NCBI GenBank assembly: GCA_001692895.1 | Contig: KV748181.1 | Coordinates: 744,001-808,000, forward strand | DNA: 64,000 nucleotides | Direction of reading: 5' to 3' | Source: Cenococcum geophilum 1.58 | Taxonomy: Eukaryota; Ascomycota; Dothideomycetes; Gloniales; Gloniaceae | In this document: positions 24,601-36,360 of the stretch, piece by piece | Numbering within the stretch: the stretch's first letter is position 1 | Layout: the number at the start of each line of letters is the position of its first letter | Position numbers and translations under genes: made by a program | Notes under the pieces: generated by a model | What the model saw: only the letters and a program-made list of their open reading frames with translations | Database searches by the model: none | What the model was told of the DNA's origin: nothing

Positions 24601-25995
24601 TTAGTAAGTCTAGAGGGCTTTTATAGGGAGGTCTTTAGGTAAAAGTTAGCAGTAGCAATCTAATTTAGTTATTATTTAATCTTTTATAAGGCTGCTACCA
24701 TATTATAAATATTATTATAGTTATAGCTAGCGGCTGCGTAATTAAGGCAATAAGTAACTTTTTTAAGGAGATCTTTTTAGTCTTTAGTATTGTCTTAGGT
24801 AAGGGCTTTAGTGTATTCCTAGAATTTAATATAGAACTTATTAAATAATTTAGTTGGACTTATCTTTAGGGCACGTAGTTTAGCTTAGTTAGTAGCCAGT
24901 AGGTTATAGTCGCGGTATATTAGGTTAAGATTATTAAGGACTTCTTAATAGAACTGCCACTTTTAGGGGCTACTAGTCTTTTATTAGGCAAAGAGTCTGT
25001 TAAATAATATACCCTTTATTTGCCTAATAATATAGCTAATCTTAGTATCTTCTGTTAGAAAAAGGCAGGCGCTCTAAGTTAGTTGTTTATGGATTTATAT
25101 CTTCTAGTAGCTATATTCCTTATAGTCTCCCTAAAAGACTAGGGGATTAAGGTAGTATATATTAGACCTTATAGTAGTAGCTTAGGTCCGATTATTGTAG
25201 CTTTTATTATTACTGCTTTAGTAGAGGTTCCTATTAGGTAAGGCTGCTTAGCGCTAACCCTCTGTTAAGCATTAAGTAGGTAAAGTTGCCAGGGGGGTAA
25301 AGACTTAGGTGGCGTTATATATAATAAAGAGGTATTTAGCGTTATTATAAATATGCTTATTAAGCTAAGATTGTAGGTATTTAATTATGCCCTCTTTTTT
25401 AGTAACTGTAGCAATTAGTATAATCTTAGCCTTCTTTAACTATTAGATGTCGCGTTTAGATACGCGGAGGTTAATTTCTTAATATGTGTTATTGGCGAGC
25501 GCCTTATAAGCTTATAGGTCTTAGATAATATTGCGATCTTAGGTAGTATATATCTTAGCTTGTATAAGCTTTAGGTAGTAATTCTATAAAAGGCGGTAGT
25601 ATTTATTAAATTCTTATACTACTATTTTTGTAAACATCTCAGCATCTTATATTTTTATTTTAATAGGTAGTAGCCCTTTTATTTACTTATCCGTAGTTAT
25701 ATAGTTAATAAAAAATAAAACGTTATTAGTATCTATCTCCTTAAGGGTTAAGGCTAGAGCTAATAAATTAAATTCTTTTGGGATTAATTAGCGTTATAGG
25801 TTAAGTATAGGTATTAAATTGTTTTTTAGGTTTAATATAATAGCTAATAAGGAATATTGTCTTACTATTATAGGTTCCTTAAAAGTATAAAGTAAGGTAA
25901 TTTATAGATACGCTGCTTTTAGCAGCGCCTGCAGTATTATAGAGATATAGAATTAGTTATAGGCTAAGGGTTAGTGGTAAAAAGGCGCAATGTAA
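21642..25995 (-). mobile_element. Gypsy A segment: gag, protease, RT, RNase H, start of integrase
   Basis: Main coding body of element A on the minus strand. Gag-like sequence spans about 24300-25950 and reverse transcriptase about 22700-23330 (residues such as TPILLVKKLKGG and YIDYKGLNAI). RNase H is at about 22100-22560, with integrase beginning below 22000. The junction with the 5' LTR at 25996 should hold the primer-binding site, which I could not assign to a tRNA. Very AT-rich fossil with dozens of breaks. Confidence 0.75.
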
Positions 25996-26188
25996 TGTTA
26001 TAGGACGGAGGCAGTAGCTACAGAGCGTATATATTTGAGGAGTCTATAAGGCGTTGCGCGATTAATTGTAAGGGTTGAGGGCGTAAGGAGGTGATATACC
26101 TACGCGTAGCTAATATAAGCTGTACGTAAGGTATATGTGGGAGCACGGGGCTCTCCTATAGAGGCCCCTGCGGTGGGGTTCCGTGACA
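25996..26188 (-). repeat. 5' LTR of Gypsy A
   Basis: A 193-bp LTR, partner of 666-858. Its right end reads CCGTGACA. It is followed by TTAGA, the right target duplication within Copia G. Confidence 0.85.
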
Positions 26189-27189
26189 TTAGAATATAAT
26201 ATAGGGAGTTAAGTCTTTATAGAAGTAAGCAATATAGCGTTTAGAGATAACTTAATTAGTAGACGTAGTACAGAAGGATATTTATTTACCTTATTTAGGG
26301 GACTAATTAACTAGTGCTTTACTAAGCAGACGTTAGTAATAAAGTTAAGTACTAAGGTAGAGCTTATAGCTCTATTGTATATAGAAACGGAATTAATCTA
26401 GTAGAGTTGCTTCTTTAAAGAAATTAGATTAACTATAACAATCTATAAACGATTTAACTGCTTATAAAGAACGGACTAAAGCTATCTATAAAGCTCCAAT
26501 ATATTAATATATACCACCACTAGTTATATTAAGAGGTATATAATAATTAAATTAAGATTAATTGGACGCCTACTATAGTAATAGTAGTAGACGGCTTAAT
26601 AAAACTTCTGTTAAGGCAGAAGCACGAGATATTTATTTATTAATTAAATTTAGTTAATGTAAGCTTTGCAGTGTGGGTATTGAACGAGCAACTTAATTGT
26701 AAATCTATGGAAATCAAGTGATATAAATACATAAAAGTAGACCCCAAACTCTAAAGCCTATACCTTATTTTAAACGTATCTAAGATATACGAGGGTAGTG
26801 CTGACGCTAGTAAAACAGAGCAATATGCAGGGTCCGGTAGTCGGTTATAGTTAATATTAAGGAGAGGATCTAAATTAATAAAGGTAAATTTAACTTAATA
26901 CTATACTAAGACCTATAATGCAGCTTTAACCTATAGAGGCTTAAAGCTAGGGAGGTATATTAATTTAGGTTAAATTTAGCCTATTACCCTATCCTTATTC
27001 CTATTCCGGTTATACTACTACTCCTATTTTAATTATATACCCCCCCTCCCTTTCCTATTTTAGACACCTACCTTATATATAAATAGCTTCTTTTCTTTAT
27101 AGTTTAAATAGACAGAGTCCTTATTCTTTACTTACTTATTAGTGCACGGACTACCGATTAACAGTATCTTACTCATTTATTTCCTGCAC
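26189..27189 (+). mobile_element. Copia element G, right part (RNase H and 3' end)
   Basis: At 26190-26640 the plus strand reads as Copia RNase H, including a block like YLFTLFRGLINW and a later KHEI motif. This continues the RT half that ends at 665. The following 26640-27189 is non-coding and probably holds the 3' LTR of G (a possible LTR start is TGTGGGTATTG near 26674). I cannot prove this, because the 5' copy is outside the window. A pyrimidine-rich run occurs near 27040-27060. Fossil. Confidence 0.65.
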
Positions 27190-27290
27190 TAGGGTAGGCA
27201 AAATTTAATCTTATCTCGATACGATCGATGATCCACTATCAATATGATATCCTATATCGTATTAAAGTATTATAATATTTCTTAGCATTC

Positions 27291-27668
27291 TGTAACGGAA
27301 TTCCCTAGAAGGTACATATTAGATGAGACAGAAGGAGGTCTCATCTATGTTCCAGAAGGAGGTCTCATCTATATTCCAGAAGGAGGTCTCACCTATGTTC
27401 CATCTACGTCCCAGAAGACACGGTCAGATAAATAAGGGGCAAAGGGTTTTACTAGCGTCTTAGAAAGATTATATAGGGAGCTGGTTCTCCTCTAGAGAAG
27501 AACTAGCGATTAGTCTCTAAATAGAAGTGGTTAGAAGCATTTGTTCTTTAATACATGAAACTTATTCTACCTTTAACTTATCTTCTATTTACCTTCGACT
27601 TACCTTCTACTTACCAGTGACACTATCGATTAGATAATTATATATTCCGGTTAGGCTGGCCTCTTACA
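27291..27668 (+). repeat. 5' LTR of Gypsy D
   Basis: A 378-bp LTR starting TGTAACGG and ending CTCTTACA. It contains an internal tandem repeat of the motif agaaggaggtctca (three copies at about 27330-27400). The partner LTR is at 34703-35080. Confidence 0.9.
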
Positions 27669-30600
27669 ATTCTAATTACTTATAATCCGTTAGGAACGTA
27701 CGGCTATTAATTAACAATAATGAACCATACTCCTATACCCTACGAAGCAACGCCCTTACCGTAAGAGGCTTAAAGAGTCTCCCTAGAGGAGCGCATTCCC
27801 TCTTCCTATAAAGAAGCCACGGCTGGTCTGTCTAACCTTACGAGACCTTTAAAAACAATTACCGCTGGGGAGTTATTAGAGCGGTCGCTATATGAGACCC
27901 TATAAAAAACAAAGGAGTTAGAGATACGATTAAGATAAGTATATTAAGATTACTAAGAACAATTGTAAGGACAATTGGGGGAAGTATAGACACCCTAGAC
28001 ACGAAGCGGACTCGAAGGGGTAACGCTATACTATGCTGTGATGTTAGAAAAACCTAAATTCCGTATAAAGGAACCTAATAAGTACTATGGTAATAGTCTT
28101 CGGAACTATAATCGTTTTATCCGATAATACAAAACTAAGTTTTAGCTGGATCCGAAACGTTACTCTAATAAATATAATTAGACACTGATTGCTTCTACCT
28201 TCCTGCGTAGCACCGTTGAGAGTTTATAAACACGCTATGAGAAGAAACTTACTATACCCCTTAAATTTAGCGAACTTAGGACCTGGTTGGTTAATTAGGT
28301 CTAAGACCCTACTAATTAAGGGATGGACTATAACTAGCGATACCACGACGCTAAACAGCGGGATAGTTAGACTGTGGTCTAGTTTATAAACTACTTAAAA
28401 GAACTAGAAGATAATGTACCCTACTTAGATCTATGGGATGACGCTATATAACTTTACCAGCTACTTACTAAGCTATAACCTGAGATTTAATAGGCTATAT
28501 AAGAGAAGGGCGAAATTCCTACCTCTTAAGAAAAGCTTATCTCTAAAGCTACTTGGATTAAGAGTACTAAAAGAGACTATTTAGGTAAGCGAAAGGAACG
28601 AGACGCTAACGATAAAGAGCGTAGGACTAGACCTAGCTTTAACAATAGGGGTAGATTCTGACCTAACCGTTCTGCGGAAGGATAACATAAGTAGGCCTTG
28701 TAGCCCTAGAGCAACGCTAGTTAACCCTAAAATAATAATAGGTAGAGACCTAATCCGTAGGAGGGGAACTGGGAGATATATACCTGTTATAACTGCGGTA
28801 AGAAGGGCTATATAAGCCGCTTCTGCCGGCAGAAGAAGTAAGAGTCGGCCTAATTGGGAAAAGAGACAGCCTAGTAGATCTTTACTCCCTTACACTAGGC
28901 TAGTAAGAGAAGGAGGGAGTAAACTGCTGTATGGTTATTCCTGTCTCTATTTAAGTTAATAATAAATGGGTAACGCGAGACTGCCTTATAGACAGCGGCG
29001 TAAGTATAGGGTTTATTTCTTAATTACTGGTAAAAGAATTAGATTTGGACCTTAGTGGCTTATAGGTGCGTACTGTTTAAAGTATCGGAGGCCACCGGAT
29101 TCCATACTACGGGGAATAGGCTTTTTCCGTAGCCAGCTAGGACCGCGATGGTCTATAGGATATATAGGAGATACGCTTCTGTGCCGCAGAAATTAAGGGG
29201 TATAACCTTGTTTTGGGATATCTATAGCTTCGCTAAGTTAATCCGGACATTAATTGGCCTTTAGCCTCGTATTAACATCGGAAGTCTTAACCGCGTATTG
29301 TGGTTAAAGATTAAGAGACTTTCTTAAACTATATATAAGAAGAAGGGTGGGCATATACTATATATGCCACTTTTAATACTAAGAACGGGGACACGGGATA
29401 TTCATTTTTGGATATCCGGCTATGCGTAGTTAAGGAACTAGAGATTCCACAGGAATATGCGGACTTAGAGGATGTTTTTAGTAAGGAGGCTGTATAAACC
29501 TTACCTAACCCTATATTAGTTAAGCATAAGATAGATATAGGGAATAAATAACCTCCTTTTAGACCGCTATATAACCTATCAGAAAATAAGCTAGCGGTAC
29601 TGCGTTAATATATAGTGGACAATCTTTAGAGAGGATGGATTTGGCCCTCTACAAGCCTAGTAGGGGCGCCGATTATATTTGTACCTAAGAAGGACGGGAC
29701 CCTTTACCTTTATGTCGACTATCGGGCGCTAAATAAGATTACTGTGAAGAATTGCTACCCGTTACCCTTAATAGGGGAGCTTATTAACAGGCTGTTAGGC
29801 GCGAAGATATTCACGAAATTAGATCTAAAAGATATATACCATCGAATCCGGATTAAAGCCGGCGATAAGTGGAAAACGGCGTTTTAAACACGGTACGGCC
29901 ACTTTAAGTACCTAATAATGCCATTCGGGCTTACTAACGCACTAGTAATATTTTAGGCTTATATTAATAAGGCATTGTTAGGCCTGTTGGATACGATATA
30001 TATAGTCTACTTTAATAACATTATAGTTTACTCTAATAACTACAAAGCATATATGTACTATATGCGAATAGTACTAGAAAGACTGTGGGAATACGAGCTC
30101 TATATAAACCTGAAAAAGTGCACGTTCTATATTACTAGCATTAATTTTTTGGGCTTTATTATTAGCGTTAACGGAGTATTAATAGAGAAAAGTCAAGTGG
30201 ACGCCATTAGGGAATGGCCCTACCCTATAACATTTAGAGAAGTATAGGTTTTCTTAGGCACGGCGAACTTTTACCAAACGTTTATTGTTTACTACTTATA
30301 AGTAATACTCCTAATTACCAATCTACTAAAAGGATCTAAGAATGGTAGGAAGTTAGGACCCTTTGTATTTAGGGAAGCTGCTAAGTAGGCTATAGACTAG
30401 TTAAAGGATTTATTTATATCGGCGCCTATTCTAATATACTTCTGCTGGGAGCTATATATATACCTTAAAACAGATGCATCCGGCTTTGCCCTAGGGGCAA
30501 TTATATCTTAATTAAAAGACAGAAAATAGCATCCTGTGGCGTTTTAGTTAAGGAAAATAACCCCTATAGAGCAGCGTTATATAACGCACGACTAGGAGCT

Positions 30601-32760
30601 ACTCGCGATAATCGCAGTAATAAAGCACTGGCGACATTATTGTATAGGAAGCAATTATCCTATTAAAGTCCTCACAGACTATAATAACTTAGAATACTTT
30701 ATAACTATAAAGGTGTTAAGCGGTCGATAAGCTAGGTAGGCAGAGGCACTATTATAGTACGATTTTAAGATTACGTACCGCCTAGGAAAGACAAATCCTG
30801 CTAATAGGTTATTAAGATGTCTGGATTACAAGATAGGGAGGATCTAGGATAGTATAGGGGAAATGATCCCTATATTACAAAATTTGCTTAGGAAGAAAGA
30901 AGACTCTTTTCTTAGAACTATAGAATTTCGCGGTAGGGCAGAGGTCCTAGCGATGCAGCTGTAAAGCGACACGATTATGGAGCCGTAGGATATAGTTATA
31001 AACTAGGTTATAGACCAAGTAGACGTTATAAAGTTGGCGTACCCTAGAATTAGCAAGAATTCTATAGGATGTGCTAGAGGTATCGCGGCACCTTTAACTT
31101 GACGGCGTATTAGCTATAAGTTCTCGGATCTAAGGGGGATAGGCGAGATGCCTATCTATAGCGTGGCACACTACACAACGGTAGGAGAATTTGCTGGCAC
31201 TAATGGTTCGAAACGTCTCGTGCTATGCCTTAAGTTTACAATGGCGGTAGGCGAAACGGAAGTAAGTGATCTACACGAAACCTTTCCGGATCTTCTCTTT
31301 TAAGCTTAATAAAGGGACGCCTTCGCCTTTAGGGAGAGGTAGAAAGATATAGTAGAGACTGACTTAGCCGGAGTTACTAAGAAGCTATAGCAGCAAGACT
31401 AAAAGGGTTTGTTGCGCTTTAAGGGTGCTATATATGTCCTAAAGGACTAAGTAATTTAAGACGAAATTTTAAAGGTCTTTTATAACGACCCTCTTAGGGG
31501 TCACTACGGTGCTAATAGGACCCTTAAGGCTGTTTAAAGGAAATACTTTTAGGACGGAATATCTAAAGAGGTTAAGGACTATATATTAAGGTATAATACG
31601 TGCCAAAGGATATAAATATCCAGGCATCGCCTATATGGCGAGTTATCAGTGCTTTCTATTCCGTAGGGACCCATATTAGAATTAATAATGGATTTTATTA
31701 TAGGCTTACCCCCTACTAAGACAAGAACTGGAGAGGTTGCTAATACTATTCTAGTAATCGTTAATAGGTATATAAAGTTTTTAGGATACTTTGCTATTAT
31801 AATAACGATCACAGTAATAGAACTAGCAGACCTATTTTTGGAACAGTGGCTTTTGTTTAGCACGCTAAGGGGAATTATATCTAACAGAGGCACCGTATTT
31901 AACAGTGCATTTTGGTCTTTATTCTGTCTCTTATTAAAAATACGGCGAAGGATAAGCACTACCTTTTACCTATAAATAGACGGGCAAATAGAGTGTCTAA
32001 ATGCGTTGTTGGAACACTACCTCCGCTACTATATTAATTATTAACAGGATAATTGGACATTGTGGTTGGCTTTAGTATAACACATGTATAATATAAGCAT
32101 CTACAGCAGCACAAAAATGACCCCTTATAAAGCATTGTTTGGGGTAAAAGCAAATGACCCCTAAAATATTAAGGACATTATTCCTAAAAGAGAGGCACTG
32201 GCGGCGTCCGAAAGAATTAAGTAAATGAGAATTCGCAGAGAGGAACTTAAAAAGCACTTGCTAGACGCCTAGGCCGTATAAAAAAGGTACTATAACAAAA
32301 AATATATGCCGAAAGAATTTAAGATAGGAGACGAAGTCTTACTATTTATAAAAAATATCCAAACAAAACGCATTAAGAAGAAGCTGGATCACCGGTGGCT
32401 CGGACCCTTTAAGATAGTTAAGAAAACTAAAGGAAACTAAGCCTACGAATTAGAATTACCGAAATCTTATCTAATATATCCCATATTTTATATTTCCTTG
32501 CTAGAGCTATACCGGAGAAAAAATGGTGCGGAACCGCCTTTACCTAGCGAAATTAATGGGGAACTAGAATGAAATATAGAAGATATTCTAGACTAAAAAT
32601 GGCGCTAAAAGAAGCGCGAATTTTTAGTTCGTTGGGAAGGATACTTTTAGGCGTATAATAGTTAGGAACCTAAGGAGTACCTTTAGCCGGAATGCGACAC
32701 TGCAATTAAAACCTTCCTAAGAACCAAAGGTAAAGACTTAGAAATGGTTCTGGATATGCC
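27669..32760 (+). pseudogene. Gypsy D gag-pol remains
   Basis: Decayed gag-pol. Visible landmarks are the gag region with residues NCGKKGYI (zinc knuckle, about 28790), RT landmarks near 29690 (IFVPKKDGT) and 29900-29990, integrase near 31690 (MDFIIGLPPTKT), and a chromodomain with FLVRWEGY near 32620. The longest open pieces are 29975-30247 and 31688-31975. Fossil with many breaks. Confidence 0.8.
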
Positions 32761-34702
32761 ATAGGTAAAGCAATAGGGAAGACCCCGCAAATTAAAACTA
32801 TAGGAGTAAGCATAGGCATTAAGAACGAAAACGTTTCGCTATTATAATAGGGATCCTAGAATCCTATAAGAGGAAGCCTATAGGGACCTACAAAAGAACT
32901 ACCAGGGATACTGTTTGAAGAAGACGCTGTATAAGAAGGAGTAGTAGTACTATAAGAAGTGGCCTTAGGGATTTAGAAAGATCCCCTAGGGATAAAAGGA
33001 GAGTATCCGGCCTAGTACCAGAGATACGTAGTAGAGTTAATAGTATAAAGAGGAGTAAAAGGACAGCCTATAAAGAATTAGAAATTTTAAGGAATTGTAA
33101 GGCACCTATAGGAATATTACCCGTTTATTATATATGGGGATTATAGTAGTGTACTGCGTTTATATAGATTGTTACCGAAGCTTAAAACAAAGGCATCCCT
33201 AAAGTATAAAGTTAATTCCTAATAATAGGGCATCCTGGAGGCACCTAAGAGGCACTATATAAAGCTATTTTATAAAAAGAAGGAAAGAGCCAGGTAATAA
33301 CTTAAACACTAGCAGCAGTAATAGGAGCCTCCTCTTCCATCTCAACGTTATTATTAACGGTATTATTAGCTCCTCTATCCCTAGAAGCATTAGTACTTCT
33401 ACTAATATTCTTCTTAGAACGATGGGTGCTGGAAGGACTAACACGGGCGGGAGACTGGTGAGGAGAATGTTTATCTTAACCGTTATCGCTATCCTTAGTA
33501 TCCCTAGGTTTTAAATCGGCGTCTAAATAGGGATTAGAGAGATATTAGCTAAAGGAGTTAGTATAGTTCCTAAGCAAGTTACTAAAGAAACTTACCTGGC
33601 CAGAGTAGCCCGCGTAAGAGTATGAATGTTATTATTAATAAGGACGAGCTGTTCGCATATACGCTCCTAGACACTATATATCCGAGAACGTTGTGTCTTT
33701 ATAGCGGTGGAAACCCTTATGGAATTAAAGAGTCTGTAAGCGAGGGAAAACACCTTCTGTCCCCGCCTGTCACTATTAGGATATCGGCGGAAATCTTAGA
33801 TGGCGCGTTGGAGCCTATAAGTCTTATATATATGGATAGTAGGGATCTAGTATAATTAGCGAAATCTAGAATAGGACGGAATAGGAAATACCAGGACGTA
33901 GGTCTTTCTCCTGCTGCAATAATAGGAGTATTTAGATTTATTTTCGCCGAAGTGAGGCATCTTATAGATATAGAAAGGATCCTGCGTAAGAGCATAAATG
34001 TAGTAATAATAGCATTTTAGGGAAACTGCCGTAGGAGTAATAGATGCTGTTTAGGGCGTCACCGGGAGATTAACGACACTGCCGCCGGTCTAGGGACCAC
34101 GAGCCATTATAAGAGAATACTCTAAGAAGTTAGCATTGTTATAAGAAGATAAGGTGGGGATCCTATTACTTATAAACGTGTTATAAGAAGAGAATAAAGT
34201 AGCTGTAAAAGAATAGCTAGAGACACGGAAGCTAAAAGCGGAGATATAGAGGAAATAGTCTGCTAAAAGATAAGACGAATAGTGTTGTTAATAAAAAGAC
34301 GCGTAAGAGGCGACAGCTTATAAACTAGAAGAAAATTAAAATAAAGACGTTATTATCAGAATCCATTTTAGGTAAATGGGGATGGTGGCTCGTAGATGCG
34401 TTATATAGGATAACCTCCAGATCAACTTATAACAAACTCTTATAATAAGAAAGGTAAATCCCATCCAATTTTTATTATTATTATTTTAGTTCCATTATAA
34501 AGGCATTATANGNAACTATAGTGGGAAAAGAGTAGAGGAACTAAGGATAAAGTAAGGTTCTACGCTAGTAAAGAACTAGCTATAAGCCGCATTATAGAGT
34601 ACCTTTCTACTAAGAATTTCCCCAGTAGTTTTAGCCGGAACTTTATAAAAGCTTAGTAAAGGCGAAGTCTTAGAGGACTAAGACCCTTAAAGGGGAGGCA
34701 AT
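32761..34702. other. Extra 1.9-kb region between pol and 3' LTR of Gypsy D
   Basis: Sequence not explained by gag-pol. At about 33303-33600 the minus strand has protein-like composition: a Ser/Pro/Lys-rich stretch followed by an Asn-rich, acidic tail. At 33622-33855 the plus strand has a 77-codon open stretch. At about 34090-34370 the plus strand reads as a Glu/Lys/Gln-rich, coiled-coil-like segment. Some Gypsy families carry an additional gene here, sometimes antisense. I cannot decide which strand was coding or what it made. Confidence 0.4.
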
Positions 34703-35080
34703 TGTAATAGAATTCCCTAGAAGGTATATATTAGATAAGACAGAAGGAGGTCTCATCTATATTCCAGAAGGAGGTCTTATCTATATTCTAGAAGGAGGTC
34801 TTACCTATATTCTATCTACGTTCTAAAAGACACGGTTAGACAAATAAGGGGTAAAGGGTTTTACTGGCGTCTTAGAAAGATTATATAGGGAGCTAGTTCT
34901 CCTCTAGAGAAGAACTAGCGATTAGTCTCTAAATAGAAGTGGTTAGAAGCATTTGTTCTTTAATATATGAAACTTATTCTACCTTTAACTTACCTTTTAT
35001 TTACCTTTAACTTACCTTCTACTTACCGGTGACACTGTTGATTAGATAATTATACGTTCTGGTTAGGCTAGCCTCTTACA
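34703..35080 (+). repeat. 3' LTR of Gypsy D
   Basis: A 378-bp copy of 27291-27668. It is followed by CATTC. Differences from the 5' copy are mostly C/T and G/A. Confidence 0.9.
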
Positions 35081-35085
35081 CATTC

Positions 35086-36084
35086 CCCATTAAATTTTCT
35101 TCCATTAAATTTACTACCTTTTACTATAATATCGTACGAAACATAGCTTTAGAAGCGGATTTATCTCTTTTTAAAAATACCCCTAGCTTAATTAAGAGCT
35201 GCGGCATATAATAGGCTCAGCTTCGGTCTCTAGTCTATAAATTTACTTGCCTACTATATAAAAACAAGCTAATATATAATAAAAAGAACCAAAGGCTTAT
35301 ATACTGCAATTAGTGCAAAAGTTACTTAGCACTATTGACTATAAATATTAAAAAACACCTTGCGAAAGACTATATAATTTTTATTAACTTAAAATAGCCT
35401 TATACGAAGGAGTAAGCGCTTTAAAAGCTTTAGGAACTTTAGGTATAAATAATTTTAAAATTTAAAATAGACAAAGTTAATTCTATAATCCTTATAAAGG
35501 CTTTAAATAAGGAAGTTATTTAGCAAGCTTTTATTAACTTAGTTATTATACAAAACCTTCTATTCTAAATTGTAGAGTAGAAAGAGTTCTATATTTTCTA
35601 TTAGGCTCCTAACCTAAAGTTATCCAATTTAATAATAATAACACATAAAATTTTCTTAGATAATTACCTATTCCTTTTAGTTATAGAAAGCATCGTATAA
35701 AGATAAGTTTAATTAGCGTTAATAAGTATTTATATTTCTATTAATATCTAGACGTCCCTAAATAACTACCTTCTTCTTACAGTTTGCGCCTACTTTATTA
35801 ATAGCTAGGAAAACCAGATAAAAGCTTTTTTTGCCTTTTATATAGTACCTAGTTATAATAAAGCTAAATAATAAAATACTCTTTTTTTAGTTCTAGAGGA
35901 GTATAGGATTATATAAAAGCTTAAAGTAATTATTATAGACAACCCCATAATAAATAATACCCTTTATTATATGATCTATAAGTATCTTGCTAATAATAAG
36001 AATATTACCTAAAATCCTATCTAATAATATATCCGCTGCTAGGGGTATACTATTAATATTGCCGTCTAGGCCTTCCTCTTTAAA
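35086..36084 (+). pseudogene. hAT F transposase, N-terminal part
   Basis: Plus-strand remains of a hAT transposase. A BED-type zinc-finger-like region lies near 35300-35350 (residues YCNQCKSYLA and then KKHLAKD). The start of the catalytic region lies near 35930-35960, where IIIDNPIINNT corresponds to the hAT motif with the first catalytic Asp. Near 36045 the GYTINIAVQAF block corresponds to the conserved GHxxNLxxQ segment. Many stops from RIP. The gene is interrupted at 36085-36089 by Copia E and continues at 42365. Confidence 0.78.
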
Positions 36085-36089
36085 GATAC

Positions 36090-36360
36090 TGTTTGTACCA
36101 ATTTAATGGTACAAGTGAGTCGTGTCTAAGGGCACGAAATACGTATAGTATCGTATGCTCATTTAGACGGTAGTGACTGTCGATTGTATGAAGCAGACTA
36201 CGTAGTCTATATACTGATGCGCCTCCCCCCTGATTAGTCAGTGCTTCAGAAGTGCACCAGACGCGTAAGCGGGTGGTTAGTGCACCAAACGCGTAAACGC
36301 GTACTCGGCGTACCGAGCGCGTAAGCACGCGGTTGGTACGACAGGTGCTATAATTATACA
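36090..36360 (-). repeat. 3' LTR of Copia E
   Basis: A 271-bp LTR, partner of 42089-42359. It holds short repeats of the acgcgtaa type (about 36255-36340) that are fewer in the LTRs of element C, which accounts for the length difference. Confidence 0.9.

Larger units (their letters stand above)
666..26188 (-). mobile_element. Gypsy (chromovirus) element A, split by three insertions
   Basis: A minus-strand Gypsy retrotransposon bounded by two 193-bp LTRs (5' LTR 25996-26188, 3' LTR 666-858) with a TTAGG/TTAGA target duplication. A polypurine tract, read on the minus strand, lies directly inside the left LTR at about 859-873. After subtracting the nested Fot1-like (927-2779), Gypsy B (3930-18402) and Tc1-like (18798-21641) insertions, its own length is about 6.3 kb, normal for the family. 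Order on the minus strand is gag, protease, reverse transcriptase, RNase H, integrase, chromodomain. It is broken in dozens of places and is older than the elements it contains. Confidence 0.85.
27291..35080 (+). mobile_element. Gypsy (chromovirus) element D
   Basis: A plus-strand Gypsy element with 378-bp LTRs (27291-27668 and 34703-35080) and exact target duplication CATTC (27286-27290 and 35081-35085). A purine-rich tract (aaaggggaggca) precedes the 3' LTR. Parts: gag about 27990-28900 with a CCHC-type knuckle near 28790, protease near 28980, RT about 29480-30330, RNase H about 30400-30800, integrase about 31420-32400, chromodomain about 32560-32720. About 1.9 kb of unexplained sequence follows before the 3' LTR. 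It is moderately RIP-mutated, with dozens of breaks. Ambiguous bases lie at 34511 and 34513. Confidence 0.9.
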
